From the NCBI RefSeq assembly GCF_027460065.1, contig NZ_JAPYZZ010000003.1:124001-188000 (forward strand): a stretch of DNA of 64,000 nucleotides, written 5' to 3'. The DNA is from Martinezella rhizogenes. Lineage in GTDB: Bacteria > Pseudomonadota > Alphaproteobacteria > Rhizobiales > Rhizobiaceae. Position 1 is the stretch's first letter. Each line of letters opens with the position of its first letter. Below the pieces are notes generated by a model. It did no database searches. It had not been told where the DNA came from and saw only the letters and a list, made by a program, of their open reading frames with translations. Shown here piece by piece: positions 36,507-43,915 of this stretch. A program made the translations under genes and the position numbers.

Positions 36507-37172
36507 TCAGTAGCGGAACAGACGCCAGGCCAGCATTCTGGCGGCGAGCGTGACGATCTTGGCGATCACATAATAGATGACCGCAGCGAGCGCGAAGAAT
36601 TCGAAGGTGCGGAACGAGCGGGCGTTCAATGCCTGCGTGACACCGGCGAGGTCCGTATTCATGCCGACCGTAACACCAAGCGAGGTCATGAGGATTGCCC
36701 AGACCATCTGGTTGGTGGCCGGCAGAAAGGCGACGCGCAGCATCTGCGGCATGATGATCAGACGGAAGGTCTGCATCGAGGTCATGCCGAGCGAACGGCC
36801 GGAGCGCGTTTGCGTATCGGGAATGGCCTTCAGCGCACCGCGGAAATTTTCCGCCAGATAACCGGCGTTATTGAAGGCTATGCCGGCAAGAAGTGCTGTG
36901 AAGGGGCTGAGATGAATGCCGAAATTGCCGAGGCCGAAATGGGCCATGTAAATCTGGAACAGCGCCGGCGTGTTGCGGGCGATTTCCACCCAGACGGAGG
37001 CGATGGCGCTGAGAATTCGATTGCCGGAGAGCCGGAACAGCGTCAGCAGAATGGCGAAGGCAAGGCCGATCACCATCGACAGAAGGGCGATCTGCAGCGT
37101 CACCACCGCGCCGTCCAGAAGCTGCGGCAAAGCCTTCAGCGCCTGATTCCATTGGAATGTATAGTTGAACAT
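36507..37172 (-). CDS. Amino-acid-type ABC permease 2 of the hydroxyproline locus
   Basis: 221 aa HisMQ-type permease. The loop TRSGRSLGMTSMQTFRLIIMPQ faces the ATPase; VEIARNTPALFQIYMAHFG is the family segment. ATG at 37172 fits the usual start MFNYTFQWNQALKALPQLL; a 14-residue upstream extension is unlikely. Confidence 0.91.
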   Translation of the reverse strand: MFNYTFQWNQALKALPQLLDGAVVTLQIALLSMVIGLAFAILLTLFRLSGNRILSAIASVWVEIARNTPALFQIYMAHFGLGNFGIHLSPFTALLAGIAFNNAGYLAENFRGALKAIPDTQTRSGRSLGMTSMQTFRLIIMPQMLRVAFLPATNQMVWAILMTSLGVTVGMNTDLAGVTQALNARSFRTFEFFALAAVIYYVIAKIVTLAARMLAWRLFRY

Positions 37173-37244
37173 GAAGCGTCCCGCCTTTTCAGAAATGGTC
37201 AACGGCGCGATCATTTTGACCGCGCCGTTTACGAAAATTCCTGA

Positions 37245-38051
37245 TCAGCGATAAACGCCGTTGACGGTGAGCGAAGGGACTTCGCCGCCGACCCATTTTT
37301 CATAGAGTTCGGCGTAACGGCCGGTGCGAACCTGCTGGTTGATGAAGAGGTTCAGGTAGTTGATGAGACCATATTCATCGCGGTTGGTGAAGAGCGCGAC
37401 GTAATCGATGTCATAAGGAGCCTTGCCGACGACCGAAATGCCTTTGAACTTACCGCCCTTGACGTTGGACTGTGCAACCGTCGAGGTGGAAACCGTGGCG
37501 TCGATCTGGCCCTGGCTGAGCGCGAGGAACACGTCGGCCTGCGTCTGGTACGGACGGAATTCGCCGCCGCCCCATTCCTTGACCGACTTTTCAAGCGCGA
37601 TGGCTTCGAACGTGCCGGCGGTTGCGCCGACCGTCTTGCCCTTCATGTCTTCGAAGGACTTGATGCCCGACTTGTCGTTGGCGGTAACAGCCATTTCGAA
37701 GGCGAAATAAGGCACGGTCATGCCGACGGTCTTGGCGCGCTCCAGCGTATCGGAGGTCGAGGCAACGCCGACATCAACGCGGCCCGACATCAGTGCCGGA
37801 ATACGCTCGGGGAACGGCGTCTCAACGATTTCAGCCGTGACGCCCAGCGCCTTGGCGAGGTCGTTGCAATAATCGACGTCGAATCCGATCGGATTGTTCG
37901 CGTCATCACGCGCACCCATCGGCGGGAAGTCGAGCACGACGGCGCAACGCAGGGTGCCGGACGAAATAATGTCGTCAAGCTTGTCGGCCTTGGCCGGGGT
38001 GATAGCGGAAGTAGCGGCCAAGAGGCCGGCGAAAATGACCGATTTTTTCAT
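37245..38051 (-). CDS. Substrate-binding protein of the hydroxyproline-locus ABC importer
   Basis: 268 aa with signal peptide MKKSVIFAGLLAATSAITPAKA and family 3 solute-binding features (GTLRCAVVLDFPPMGARDDA at the mature start, later GATAGTFEAI). Two cysteines in the mature part (Cys37 and Cys63) may form a disulfide. It is the first gene of the operon that runs through the permeases, ATPase, FAD dehydrogenase and aconitase X to 31123. The promoter region carries a 19-bp element matching the divergent promoter. Confidence 0.93.
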   Translation of the reverse strand: MKKSVIFAGLLAATSAITPAKADKLDDIISSGTLRCAVVLDFPPMGARDDANNPIGFDVDYCNDLAKALGVTAEIVETPFPERIPALMSGRVDVGVASTSDTLERAKTVGMTVPYFAFEMAVTANDKSGIKSFEDMKGKTVGATAGTFEAIALEKSVKEWGGGEFRPYQTQADVFLALSQGQIDATVSTSTVAQSNVKGGKFKGISVVGKAPYDIDYVALFTNRDEYGLINYLNLFINQQVRTGRYAELYEKWVGGEVPSLTVNGVYR

Positions 38052-38130
38052 TCTTTATTTGCTCCCAGAATTGGTCTGCCCTTGAAGGCGAAGCCACTAT
38101 TTCCCCATGGCAGCGATAAATCAATATAAA

Positions 38131-38149
38131 AATACAACGAGTATACAAA
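38131..38149 (-). promoter_or_regulatory. 19-bp operator-like element, copy A (minus operon)
   Basis: On the minus strand this reads TTTGTATACTCGTTGTATT. It matches 16 of 19 bases of the + strand element at 38321-38339; TTTGTATACT and TGTATT are identical. It lies 80-98 bp before the binding-protein start. Conserved TGTATAC half sites suit a GntR-FCD regulator such as that at 40552-41250. Confidence 0.6.
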
Positions 38150-38320
38150 AAGAATTTTTTGCGTGTGCGAACGAGTGAGGTCGGTTGAGCGGCCTGAATG
38201 GAAAAAACTGCGTAAGAACAGTGTCGCGGGGCCTATAGATACATCCACCCTTTCCGGCTTGACGCCGATTTGCACCTGCCGGCGCCACGACGTGAAAAGA
38301 CAGATTGCATTACCCTCACC

Positions 38321-38339
38321 TTTGTATACTTTATGTATT
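38321..38339 (+). promoter_or_regulatory. 19-bp operator-like element, copy B (plus gene)
   Basis: TTTGTATACTTTATGTATT, 33 bp before the start codon at 38372, in the same orientation relative to its gene as copy A is to the minus operon. It overlaps an AT-rich tract where a -10 box would be expected, so a bound protein would block transcription. The 170 bp between the two copies show no gene. Confidence 0.6.
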
Positions 38340-38371
38340 CAAAATGTGCGAGCCAGTATTGGAGGACTATA

Positions 38372-39409
38372 ATGGGCGACACGACCACCTTGACCGTTGA
38401 GGCACTTTTCCAGCGGGTCGAGTCGATTTTTCTGAGGGCGGGGCTGAATGCCGTGCAGTCGGGAGCGCTGGCGCGCGTCATCACCGCCGGCGAGCGGGAC
38501 GCCTGCAAATCGCATGGCATTTACCGTATCGAAGGCGCACTTCGCACCGTCAAGGCCGGCAAGGTGAAGCCCGATGCGATACCGGACGTGGCGGAAGACG
38601 ACGGCACGGCCATTGTGAAGGTGAATGCCATGGGCGGTTTCGCCAACCCCGCCTTCGAGCTTGGCCTGCCGGTTCTCGCCGAGCGCGCGAAACGCCTGGG
38701 CGTCGCGGCACTCGTCATCAATGACTGCACGCATTTTTCCGCGCTTTGGCCCGAGGTAGAAGGTTTGACCTCGAACGGACTGGCCGGGCTGGTGATGTGC
38801 CCAAGCTATTCCACCGTCGCACCGACAGGTGGAACCAAGCCGCTGCTGGGCACCAATCCCTTTGCCTTCGGCTGGCCACGCAAGGACACGTCGCCCTATG
38901 TCTTTGATTTCGCGACATCCGTTGCCGCCCGCGGTGAGATAGAACTGCATCGACGCGCGGGAAAATCTCTGCCGGAAGGCTGGGCGGTGGATTCCGAAGG
39001 CAACCCGACCACCGACCCCGAGGCAGCCCTTGCCGGGGCCATGCTTCCCTTCGGCGGCCATAAAGGTTCGGCCATCGGCACCATGATCGAGCTTCTCGCC
39101 GGTATCATGATCGGCGATCTCACCAGCCCCGAAGTGCTTGATTATCTCGGCACCACGACGCTTGCGCCTTTCCATGGCGAATTGATCGTTGCATTCTCCC
39201 CGGAAGCTTTCGCCAAGGGGCGTCCGGGTGATCCCTTCCAGCGCGCCGAAGTGCTGTTCGATGCCATTATCGGTCAGGGCGCCCGCCTGCCCTCCGGCCG
39301 TCGCTTTGCCGCACGGGCAAAATCCGAGAGCGAAGGCATTACTCTCACGGCCGCTGAAATGGCCGGGCTCGATCGGTTGCTGGAGAAGGGACTGGACGCG
39401 GTCTCCTGA
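38372..39409 (+). CDS. Ldh2/malate dehydrogenase-type imine reductase (1-pyrroline-2-carboxylate reductase-like)
   Basis: 345 aa of the Ldh2/DpkA family, which uses an NADPH fold unlike the Rossmann type. Recognised by HGIYRIEGAL (catalytic His region), NDCTHFSALWP, GTNPFAFGWP and LPFGGHKGSAIGTMIELLAG. DpkA-type members reduce 1-pyrroline-2-carboxylate or 1-piperideine-2-carboxylate to L-proline or L-pipecolate. That is the expected step after aconitase X makes the imine. GGAGG lies 6-7 bases before ATG 38372. It is divergent from the importer operon and ends at a bidirectional terminator. Confidence 0.88.
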   Translation: MGDTTTLTVEALFQRVESIFLRAGLNAVQSGALARVITAGERDACKSHGIYRIEGALRTVKAGKVKPDAIPDVAEDDGTAIVKVNAMGGFANPAFELGLPVLAERAKRLGVAALVINDCTHFSALWPEVEGLTSNGLAGLVMCPSYSTVAPTGGTKPLLGTNPFAFGWPRKDTSPYVFDFATSVAARGEIELHRRAGKSLPEGWAVDSEGNPTTDPEAALAGAMLPFGGHKGSAIGTMIELLAGIMIGDLTSPEVLDYLGTTTLAPFHGELIVAFSPEAFAKGRPGDPFQRAEVLFDAIIGQGARLPSGRRFAARAKSESEGITLTAAEMAGLDRLLEKGLDAVS

Positions 39410-39430
39410 CCGCGTTGAGGATCGGAAATG

Positions 39431-39462
39431 AAAAAGGCCCGCAAATGCGGGCCTTTTATTTT
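39431..39462. terminator. Bidirectional intrinsic terminator
   Basis: GGCCCGC (39436-39442) pairs with GCGGGCC (39447-39453) around AAAT. It is flanked by AAAAA on the left and TTTTATTTTA on the right, so it can stop transcription from both the + reductase gene (ends 39409) and the minus DapA-type gene (ends 39477). Confidence 0.85.
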
Positions 39463-39476
39463 ATCACTGTGATGAC

Positions 39477-40442
39477 TCAGGCAGCTTTGCAGGCCTGAAC
39501 CGCACCCGGAAGCTTGCTCCAGTCGGCATACCAGCTGTTGAACAGCTTGAACTGCGCCTCGACATAACCGCGCTGGCTGTCCGTCAGGGCATCGGTTTCG
39601 TTAAAATGCAGCGTGTATTCCTTGTCGCCCTTCAGCACCATCATGTGCTTGAAATAGAGAACCAGATCCGGGCCTTCATCGAAGGAGGAGAGCACGGCAA
39701 GCGCCTGCTCCAGCTCCAGCGCGCGGGCGCGGGCATCCGCATCACCCTTGGCGGCAGCCTGCGACAGCTTGCAGAGATGAATGACTTCCTTCGGCAGGAC
39801 ATTGCCGATGCCGGTGATGGCGCCGGTCGCGCCGCAATTGACGAAACCGTGAACGACGGCGGTATCGACGCCGATCATCAGGGTCACTTCATCATCGCGG
39901 CTAGTGATGTTTTCAGCGGCATAACGCATATCAGCCGGACCGCCGAATTCCTTGAAGCCGACGAGGTTCTTGTGCTCGGCGCGCAGCGCGAAGAAGAGAT
40001 CGGCGCGGGTCGCGAAACCGTAATAGGGGCTGTTGTAGATAACGGCCGGAATTTCCGGCGCAGCCGCAAGAATGGCCTTGAAGTGCGCCTTCTGGGCGGA
40101 GATGACCGAGCCGCGCGACAGAACGCGCGGAATGACCATCAGGCCCTTGGCGCCAACCTTCTGGGCATGGGCAGCGTGCGCCACGGCAGATGCCGTGTTG
40201 ACCGCGCCGGTGCCGACGATAACAGGGATGCCGGCCTTCACCAGGCGTTCCACGCCTTCCATGCGCTGTTCGTCGGTGAGCAGCGGCCAGTCGCCCATCG
40301 AGCCGCAATAAACGACAGCGGACATGCCGTCGGCAATCAGCTCCTTGCCCTTGCGGACAAGCGCATCGAAATCAGGGGTGCGGTCCTGCTTGCACGGGGT
40401 CATCAAGGCGGGGATCACGCCGGAAAAAATGCTGGCCGTCAT
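39477..40442 (-). CDS. DapA-family lyase, possible 1-pyrroline-4-hydroxy-2-carboxylate deaminase
   Basis: 321 aa class I aldolase-like barrel. The Schiff-base Lys164 lies in NLVGFKEFGG and the partner Tyr in VIYNSPYYGF; the N-terminal phosphate-like loop reads CGSMGDWPLLT. DapA-type enzymes in hydroxyproline clusters deaminate pyrroline-4-hydroxy-2-carboxylate to 2-oxoglutarate semialdehyde, which the D-hydroxyproline-type dehydrogenase here would feed. The following semialdehyde dehydrogenase is not in the window. The start at 40442 follows AGGAGC. An operator-like TTGTCGACAA is 88 bp upstream. Confidence 0.86.
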   Translation of the reverse strand: MTASIFSGVIPALMTPCKQDRTPDFDALVRKGKELIADGMSAVVYCGSMGDWPLLTDEQRMEGVERLVKAGIPVIVGTGAVNTASAVAHAAHAQKVGAKGLMVIPRVLSRGSVISAQKAHFKAILAAAPEIPAVIYNSPYYGFATRADLFFALRAEHKNLVGFKEFGGPADMRYAAENITSRDDEVTLMIGVDTAVVHGFVNCGATGAITGIGNVLPKEVIHLCKLSQAAAKGDADARARALELEQALAVLSSFDEGPDLVLYFKHMMVLKGDKEYTLHFNETDALTDSQRGYVEAQFKLFNSWYADWSKLPGAVQACKAA

Positions 40443-40529
40443 TATTTGCTCCTAAGGCACATGGTTCTCAGGAATGGACGCAGCTCCGCGCCACCCTTTC
40501 GACAAGGACATTACTATCTTGTATTTTAT

Positions 40530-40539
40530 TTGTCGACAA
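40530..40539. promoter_or_regulatory. TTGTCGACAA operator-like site, copy 1
   Basis: A perfect 10-bp palindrome 88 bp before the DapA-type start, just after the GntR stop. A half site ATCGACAAG follows directly. Nine of its ten bases recur at 41264-41273 next to the start of the GntR gene. Confidence 0.55.
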
Positions 40540-40551
40540 GAAATCGACAAG

Positions 40552-41250
40552 CTACAGACTTATTTCCAGACGCTCGTTTCGCACCAGCAATTTCTGCACC
40601 TGCCGCACGATCTGTTCGGCATGTTCGCGCGCCAGTTTTTCAGAAAGAGCGATATCGCGGGCGGCAATCGCAGCGATCATTTCCTCGTGGTCATCGACAA
40701 AACGCTTGGGCAGGCGGTCCTCGTAAGACTGGTAATAAAGCCGCAGAATGCGGCGTCCCTCATCCAGCAGGCGCTTGAACAGGCTGGTGAAATAGGGGTT
40801 GCGGCCGGCCTCGGCGATGGCAAGATGAAGGGCGGCATTGGTGGAGATCATCGCCAGCGCATTCTGCTCTTCTACCGCAACGGCAAATTCCGCATTATGC
40901 GCGCGGATGCCGGCCAGATCTTCCGGACGATGATATTGCGCGGCCAACTGGGTGGTGACACGATACATCAGCACCAGCGCATCGAAATAGGTGTGCATGT
41001 TGAGGAAATCGATATTCGACACCATGGTCGAGCGGTTCGGCAGCGTATCGATCAGCCCCTCGCCCGAAAGCCGCACCAGCGCCTCGCGGATCGGCGTGCG
41101 CGACATCTTGAACCGTTCGGCAAGCTGCACCTCATCGATCGGGCTACCCGGCGGCAGCACCAGATCGAGAATCTCGTCGCGCAGCAGATCATAGACCATC
41201 TTCACGCCGGAGCCGCGCTTGCGCTCGGCAGAAGCAATTATATCCGTCAT
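40552..41250 (-). CDS. GntR-family (FCD) regulator of the hydroxyproline locus
   Basis: 232 aa: winged helix at about 12-75 (SPIDEVQLAERFKMSRTPIREAL) and FCD domain. Start 41250 is selected for AGAGGGA 8 bases upstream and because the FCD family N-terminus begins here; a longer reading to 41361 would cross its own promoter. It lies directly upstream of the DapA-type gene in the same direction, with 109 bp between them that hold a promoter-like operator site. Autoregulation is likely. Confidence 0.88.
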   Translation of the reverse strand: MTDIIASAERKRGSGVKMVYDLLRDEILDLVLPPGSPIDEVQLAERFKMSRTPIREALVRLSGEGLIDTLPNRSTMVSNIDFLNMHTYFDALVLMYRVTTQLAAQYHRPEDLAGIRAHNAEFAVAVEEQNALAMISTNAALHLAIAEAGRNPYFTSLFKRLLDEGRRILRLYYQSYEDRLPKRFVDDHEEMIAAIAARDIALSEKLAREHAEQIVRQVQKLLVRNERLEISL

Positions 41251-41263
41251 CACCAAATCCCTC

Positions 41264-41273
41264 TTGTCGACAT
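41264..41273. promoter_or_regulatory. TTGTCGACAT operator-like site, copy 2
   Basis: Nine of ten bases match the palindrome at 40530-40539. It lies 14 bp before the GntR start, next to the ribosome site. A TATAAT -10-like box lies about 20 bp upstream on the minus strand. This is where an autorepressor would sit. Confidence 0.5.
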
Positions 41274-41360
41274 AAAGAGTACTATTATATTTTTTCGTTA
41301 TCAACGCCGCCCGGTTGCTCCGCCTCCTCGAATGGCGGAATAATTGTTCAAAAACAACCA

Positions 41361-41394
41361 AAAGCCGTCGCGGAAATTACCCGCGGCGGCTTTT
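41361..41394 (-). terminator. Terminator-like hairpin downstream of ftsZ1
   Basis: AAAGCCGTCGCGG (41361-41373) pairs with CCGCGGCGGCTTT (41381-41393) with one mismatch. On the minus strand the tract TTTTGGTTGTTTTTG follows. It separates ftsZ1 transcription from the GntR promoter. Between it and the ftsZ1 stop lies the RIME-like repeat; nothing else is seen in 41274-41650. Confidence 0.6.
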
Positions 41395-41472
41395 AATCGT
41401 TCGGTTTGTGGCGTGGGCGCTTTTTATAAAATGTCGCCGCTTAGTTTATCGGGGAACGGGGAGCACGCCGCC

Positions 41473-41611
41473 TGTTTCTTCTCCCCGTCCGGGGAGAAGG
41501 TCGCGGCAGCGGGATGAGGGGGCAAGGGTAGAGATTTACCGAGAGGTTACCCCCTCATCCGACCCTTCGGGCCACCTTCTCCCCGGCGGGGAGAAGAAAC
41601 GAGCCGCACCG
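41473..41611. repeat. Rhizobial RIME-like dispersed repeat, copy 2
   Basis: Near-identical to 30941-31079: TGTTTCTTCTCCCC at one side, GATGAGGGGG and CCCCCTCATCCGACCCTTCG in the middle, and GGGGAGAAGAAA at the other. It lies downstream of ftsZ1. Confidence 0.8.
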
Positions 41612-41650
41612 TCGTACTCCCCCACAATTCCCTGTCGCTGTAGCTGCGCG

Positions 41651-42613
41651 TCAGTTGCGCAGGCCGGTGGCCACGACGGAAATCTTGAAAGCACCGTCGA
41701 GTGTGGGGTCGAAGGAAGCGCCCATCACCACGTCGGTCTCTTCACTCACCGCTTCGCGCACCAGCGTCATCGCCTCGTCGATTTCATAAAGCGTCAGATC
41801 GTTGCCCCCCGAGATGGCCACCAGCGCACCACGCGCCTCCTTCAGCGAGGGTTCGCCGAGCAGCGGATTGGCGATGGCTGCAGCAGCCGCTTCCGAGGCG
41901 CGTTTCGGACCCTTGGCCTGCGCCGTGCCCATCAGCGCGCGTCCGCCATTCTTCATGACATAACGCACATCGGCAAAATCAAGATTGACGAGACCTTCGC
42001 GCAGGATGAGATCGGTGATGCAGCGCACGCCAAGCGACAGAACCTTGTCGGCCGTCTTCAGCGCATTTTCGAAGGTGGTGCCGGCATCGGCGATACGCAG
42101 CAGGTTCTGGTTGGGAATGACGATGACGGTATCGGCGGTGTTGAGCAGGTTGGCAAAGCCATATTCGGCCGCCCGCATGCGCCGTGCACCCTCGAAGCTG
42201 AACGGAAGCGTGACGACACCGACGGTGAGGATGTTCTTCGCGCGGCAGGCCTCGGCAATGACGGGAGCCGCACCCGTGCCGGTGCCGCCGCCCATGCCAG
42301 CGGTGATAAAGCACATGTCGTAACCGCTTAAGTGATCCATGATCTCATCGAGGGAATCGATCGCGGCCTGACGACCAACCTCGGGATCAGCGCCTGCGCC
42401 GAGACCGCCGGTCAGTTCGGAGCTCAATTGCACGAGCCGCGGCGCATTGGTTTTCTTCAGCGCCTGCGCATCCGTGTTGGCGGCAATGAAATCCACCCCG
42501 CTAATGCCCTCGGCAATCATATTGTTGATCGCATTGCCGCCACCGCCACCGACGCCGACGACGGCGATATTGGGCGTGTTGCGGGCAATGGTGGCGCGCG
42601 GAGACTGGGTCAT
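41651..42613 (-). CDS. ftsZ1: Second, C-terminally short FtsZ homologue
   Basis: 320 aa tubulin-like GTPase. The tubulin signature GGGTGTG is at 108-114, the N-terminal glycine loop GVGGGGGNA at 20-28, and the T7 catalytic loop NLDFAD at 210-215. It ends soon after the GTPase C-terminal subdomain, with no linker or FtsA/ZipA-binding tail. Agrobacterium and Sinorhizobium carry such a second short FtsZ (FtsZ1 in Agrobacterium, FtsZ2 in Sinorhizobium by memory), not essential for division, which may co-polymerise with the main FtsZ. The motifs needed for GTP hydrolysis are all kept, so it is not a broken gene. Confidence 0.88.
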   Translation of the reverse strand: MTQSPRATIARNTPNIAVVGVGGGGGNAINNMIAEGISGVDFIAANTDAQALKKTNAPRLVQLSSELTGGLGAGADPEVGRQAAIDSLDEIMDHLSGYDMCFITAGMGGGTGTGAAPVIAEACRAKNILTVGVVTLPFSFEGARRMRAAEYGFANLLNTADTVIVIPNQNLLRIADAGTTFENALKTADKVLSLGVRCITDLILREGLVNLDFADVRYVMKNGGRALMGTAQAKGPKRASEAAAAAIANPLLGEPSLKEARGALVAISGGNDLTLYEIDEAMTLVREAVSEETDVVMGASFDPTLDGAFKISVVATGLRN

Positions 42614-42921
42614 CGTCTTATTCTCTTTCTAAACTCATAGGGTCCGGCGCCGTTTTGACCGCGGCACGCGAATGATCGGCAAGGTCCCGGCGCCTCTGCC
42701 CCGACAGGAGAAGAAGGCCGTAACGCTTTGAATTTTCATGCCAGCCTATTGCGCCAAAATGGCGAAGGACTGGCGTTCCAGGGACGAAAGATGCTCCACG
42801 GTGACGTTCTCCGACCCCTTACCCGGATGAAAACCGAACCGAATCAACTGCTTCGCTATAGAGTGGTGATAGCCGAAAAGGCACGCTGTTTACACTCCAT
42901 TCACTATGTTTATCTCACTTT

Positions 42922-42946
42922 GGAACGAGTTGCGCCGAGAAGTGTT
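42922..42946 (+). promoter_or_regulatory. EcfG (general stress response) promoter-like sequence
   Basis: GGAAC at 42922-42926, 16 bases, then TGTT at 42943-42946. The alphaproteobacterial EcfG consensus is GGAAC-N16/17-CGTT, so only one base differs. It is 43 bp before the response regulator start, in the right orientation. The rest of 42614-42989 has no gene and must also contain the ftsZ1 promoter. Confidence 0.55.
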
Positions 42947-42989
42947 TGCTTGCCGACCGCGCTGAGGCGCACGGAATGGAGGCAGGCAT

Positions 42990-43433
42990 ATGCTGGCAGA
43001 CGTCTTGCAAAACGAACCGGGTTTCCGCACGGAACAACCGCGCGTGCTGATCGTGGAAGACGAATTTCTCATCGCCATGGATATCGAGGATTCGATTTTG
43101 CAGGCGGAAGAAGAGGCCAATGTCATCGGCATCGCCAACCGGCTGGATGAGGCCGTGGCGCTCGGCAGCCGTGCCGATATCGCCTTCGTCGACGTCAATC
43201 TTGCCGATGGACAGACCGGCCCGGAGATCGGAAGGCGGCTTTCGGAAGATCATGGCGTCGTGGTGATCTTCATGACGGCGAACCCGGAAGTCGTCATCAA
43301 TCTGGGCATCGGCGCCGGCGTGATCGCCAAGCCCGTGCCGCAGGACGCCGTCGAACAATGCCTTTCCTATGCGCTTGCCAAACGCGCCGGCACCCATGCC
43401 GTAACGCCCATCGGCATGATGGCTTTCGACTGA
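42990..43433 (+). CDS. Single-domain response regulator receiver protein
   Basis: 147 aa with one CheY-like receiver domain from about 17: acidic pair in VEDE (about 23-24), phospho-acceptor Asp68 in AFVDVNLADG, switch Thr96 in IFMTAN and Lys114 in IAKPV. No output domain. The start ATG at 42990 follows GGAGG by 7 bases. The EcfG-like promoter suggests a role in stress signalling, perhaps as a phosphate sink or cross-talk element; it lacks the sigma-like domain of PhyR. Confidence 0.85.
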   Translation: MLADVLQNEPGFRTEQPRVLIVEDEFLIAMDIEDSILQAEEEANVIGIANRLDEAVALGSRADIAFVDVNLADGQTGPEIGRRLSEDHGVVVIFMTANPEVVINLGIGAGVIAKPVPQDAVEQCLSYALAKRAGTHAVTPIGMMAFD

Positions 43434-43469
43434 AAAACCTCCCGAAAACGAAAGAAAACACCTGAAAAC

Positions 43470-43628
43470 AAAAAAGCCTGCCGCGGGAGGAGGTGCGGCA
43501 GGCTTTCTGAAAAGATGAACAGCGATATGGGAGGAGGAAAACCGCTGTCCCCGGGGCAATCCTTTGGGAGGAGGAGTAGGATCGCCCGCACTACCAAAAG
43601 GATGTGGGAGGAGGTACATCCGTTTCGG
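43470..43628 (-). ncRNA. Cuckoo/CcsR-type small RNA with four anti-Shine-Dalgarno loops
   Basis: Four hairpins each expose CCTCCTCCC (minus strand) in the loop: copies at 43606-43614 (stem GGATGT/ACATCC), 43566-43574 (stem GGCGATCC/GGATTGCC), 43529-43537 (stem ACAGCG/CGCTGT) and 43485-43493 (stem GCCTGCCGC/GCGGCAGGC). The last is a perfect 9-bp stem followed by six T on the minus strand, so it is also the terminator. In hairpin 2 the minus-strand RNA has a G-U pair where the + strand would have an A-C mismatch, which supports the strand. A TATCTT -10-like box lies at 43636-43641, so the RNA is about 160 nt. The layout and motif match cuckoo/CcsR sRNAs known in Rhizobiales and Rhodobacter. Confidence 0.85.
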
Positions 43629-43854
43629 TGATTTGAAGATAGCATTTTTCTGCGCGTTTCACAGGCACAAGGTTGCAGCACAGATATGCGCTCTACGCAT
43701 GGCAATTTTTCCGATTGAAAATCCGGTCGAATAGTCACGAGAGACTGCATTATCCAGGCGGCGGGAGGCGTTAACGCTTTTATCTGCGGCGGAACAAAAC
43801 TCCGCGCACGATCAACGGCATCGCCACGCTGGAGAACCCCGGAACGAAGGGCCC

Positions 43855-43884
43855 AAAAACAAAAACGCCCGCGAAGCGGGCGTT
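43855..43884 (-). terminator. Intrinsic terminator after the DUF1127 gene
   Basis: AACGCCCGC (43864-43872) pairs with GCGGGCGTT (43876-43884) around GAA. On the minus strand GTTTTTGTTTTTGGG follows. It lies 32 bp after the DUF1127 stop. Incomplete termination would allow readthrough into the sRNA; otherwise the sRNA has its own promoter in 43629-43700. No gene is seen in 43642-43854. Confidence 0.8.
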
Positions 43885-43915
43885 GAAGCATTCATAAGTG
43901 ACGATATCGCCTGTA

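Noticed and set aside
42728..43150. Open frame overlapping the start of the response regulator
   Set aside because: Its translation is Arg/Gly/His-rich with no recognisable domain and no ribosome site, while the overlapping frame encodes a complete receiver domain.
43485..43614. Four regularly spaced GGGAGGAGG units could be a CRISPR array or a row of ribosome binding sites
   Set aside because: The repeat is only 9 bases and flanking stems pair locally, unlike CRISPR repeats. No open reading frame of useful length follows any copy, and hairpin pairing and the T-run point to a minus-strand RNA.
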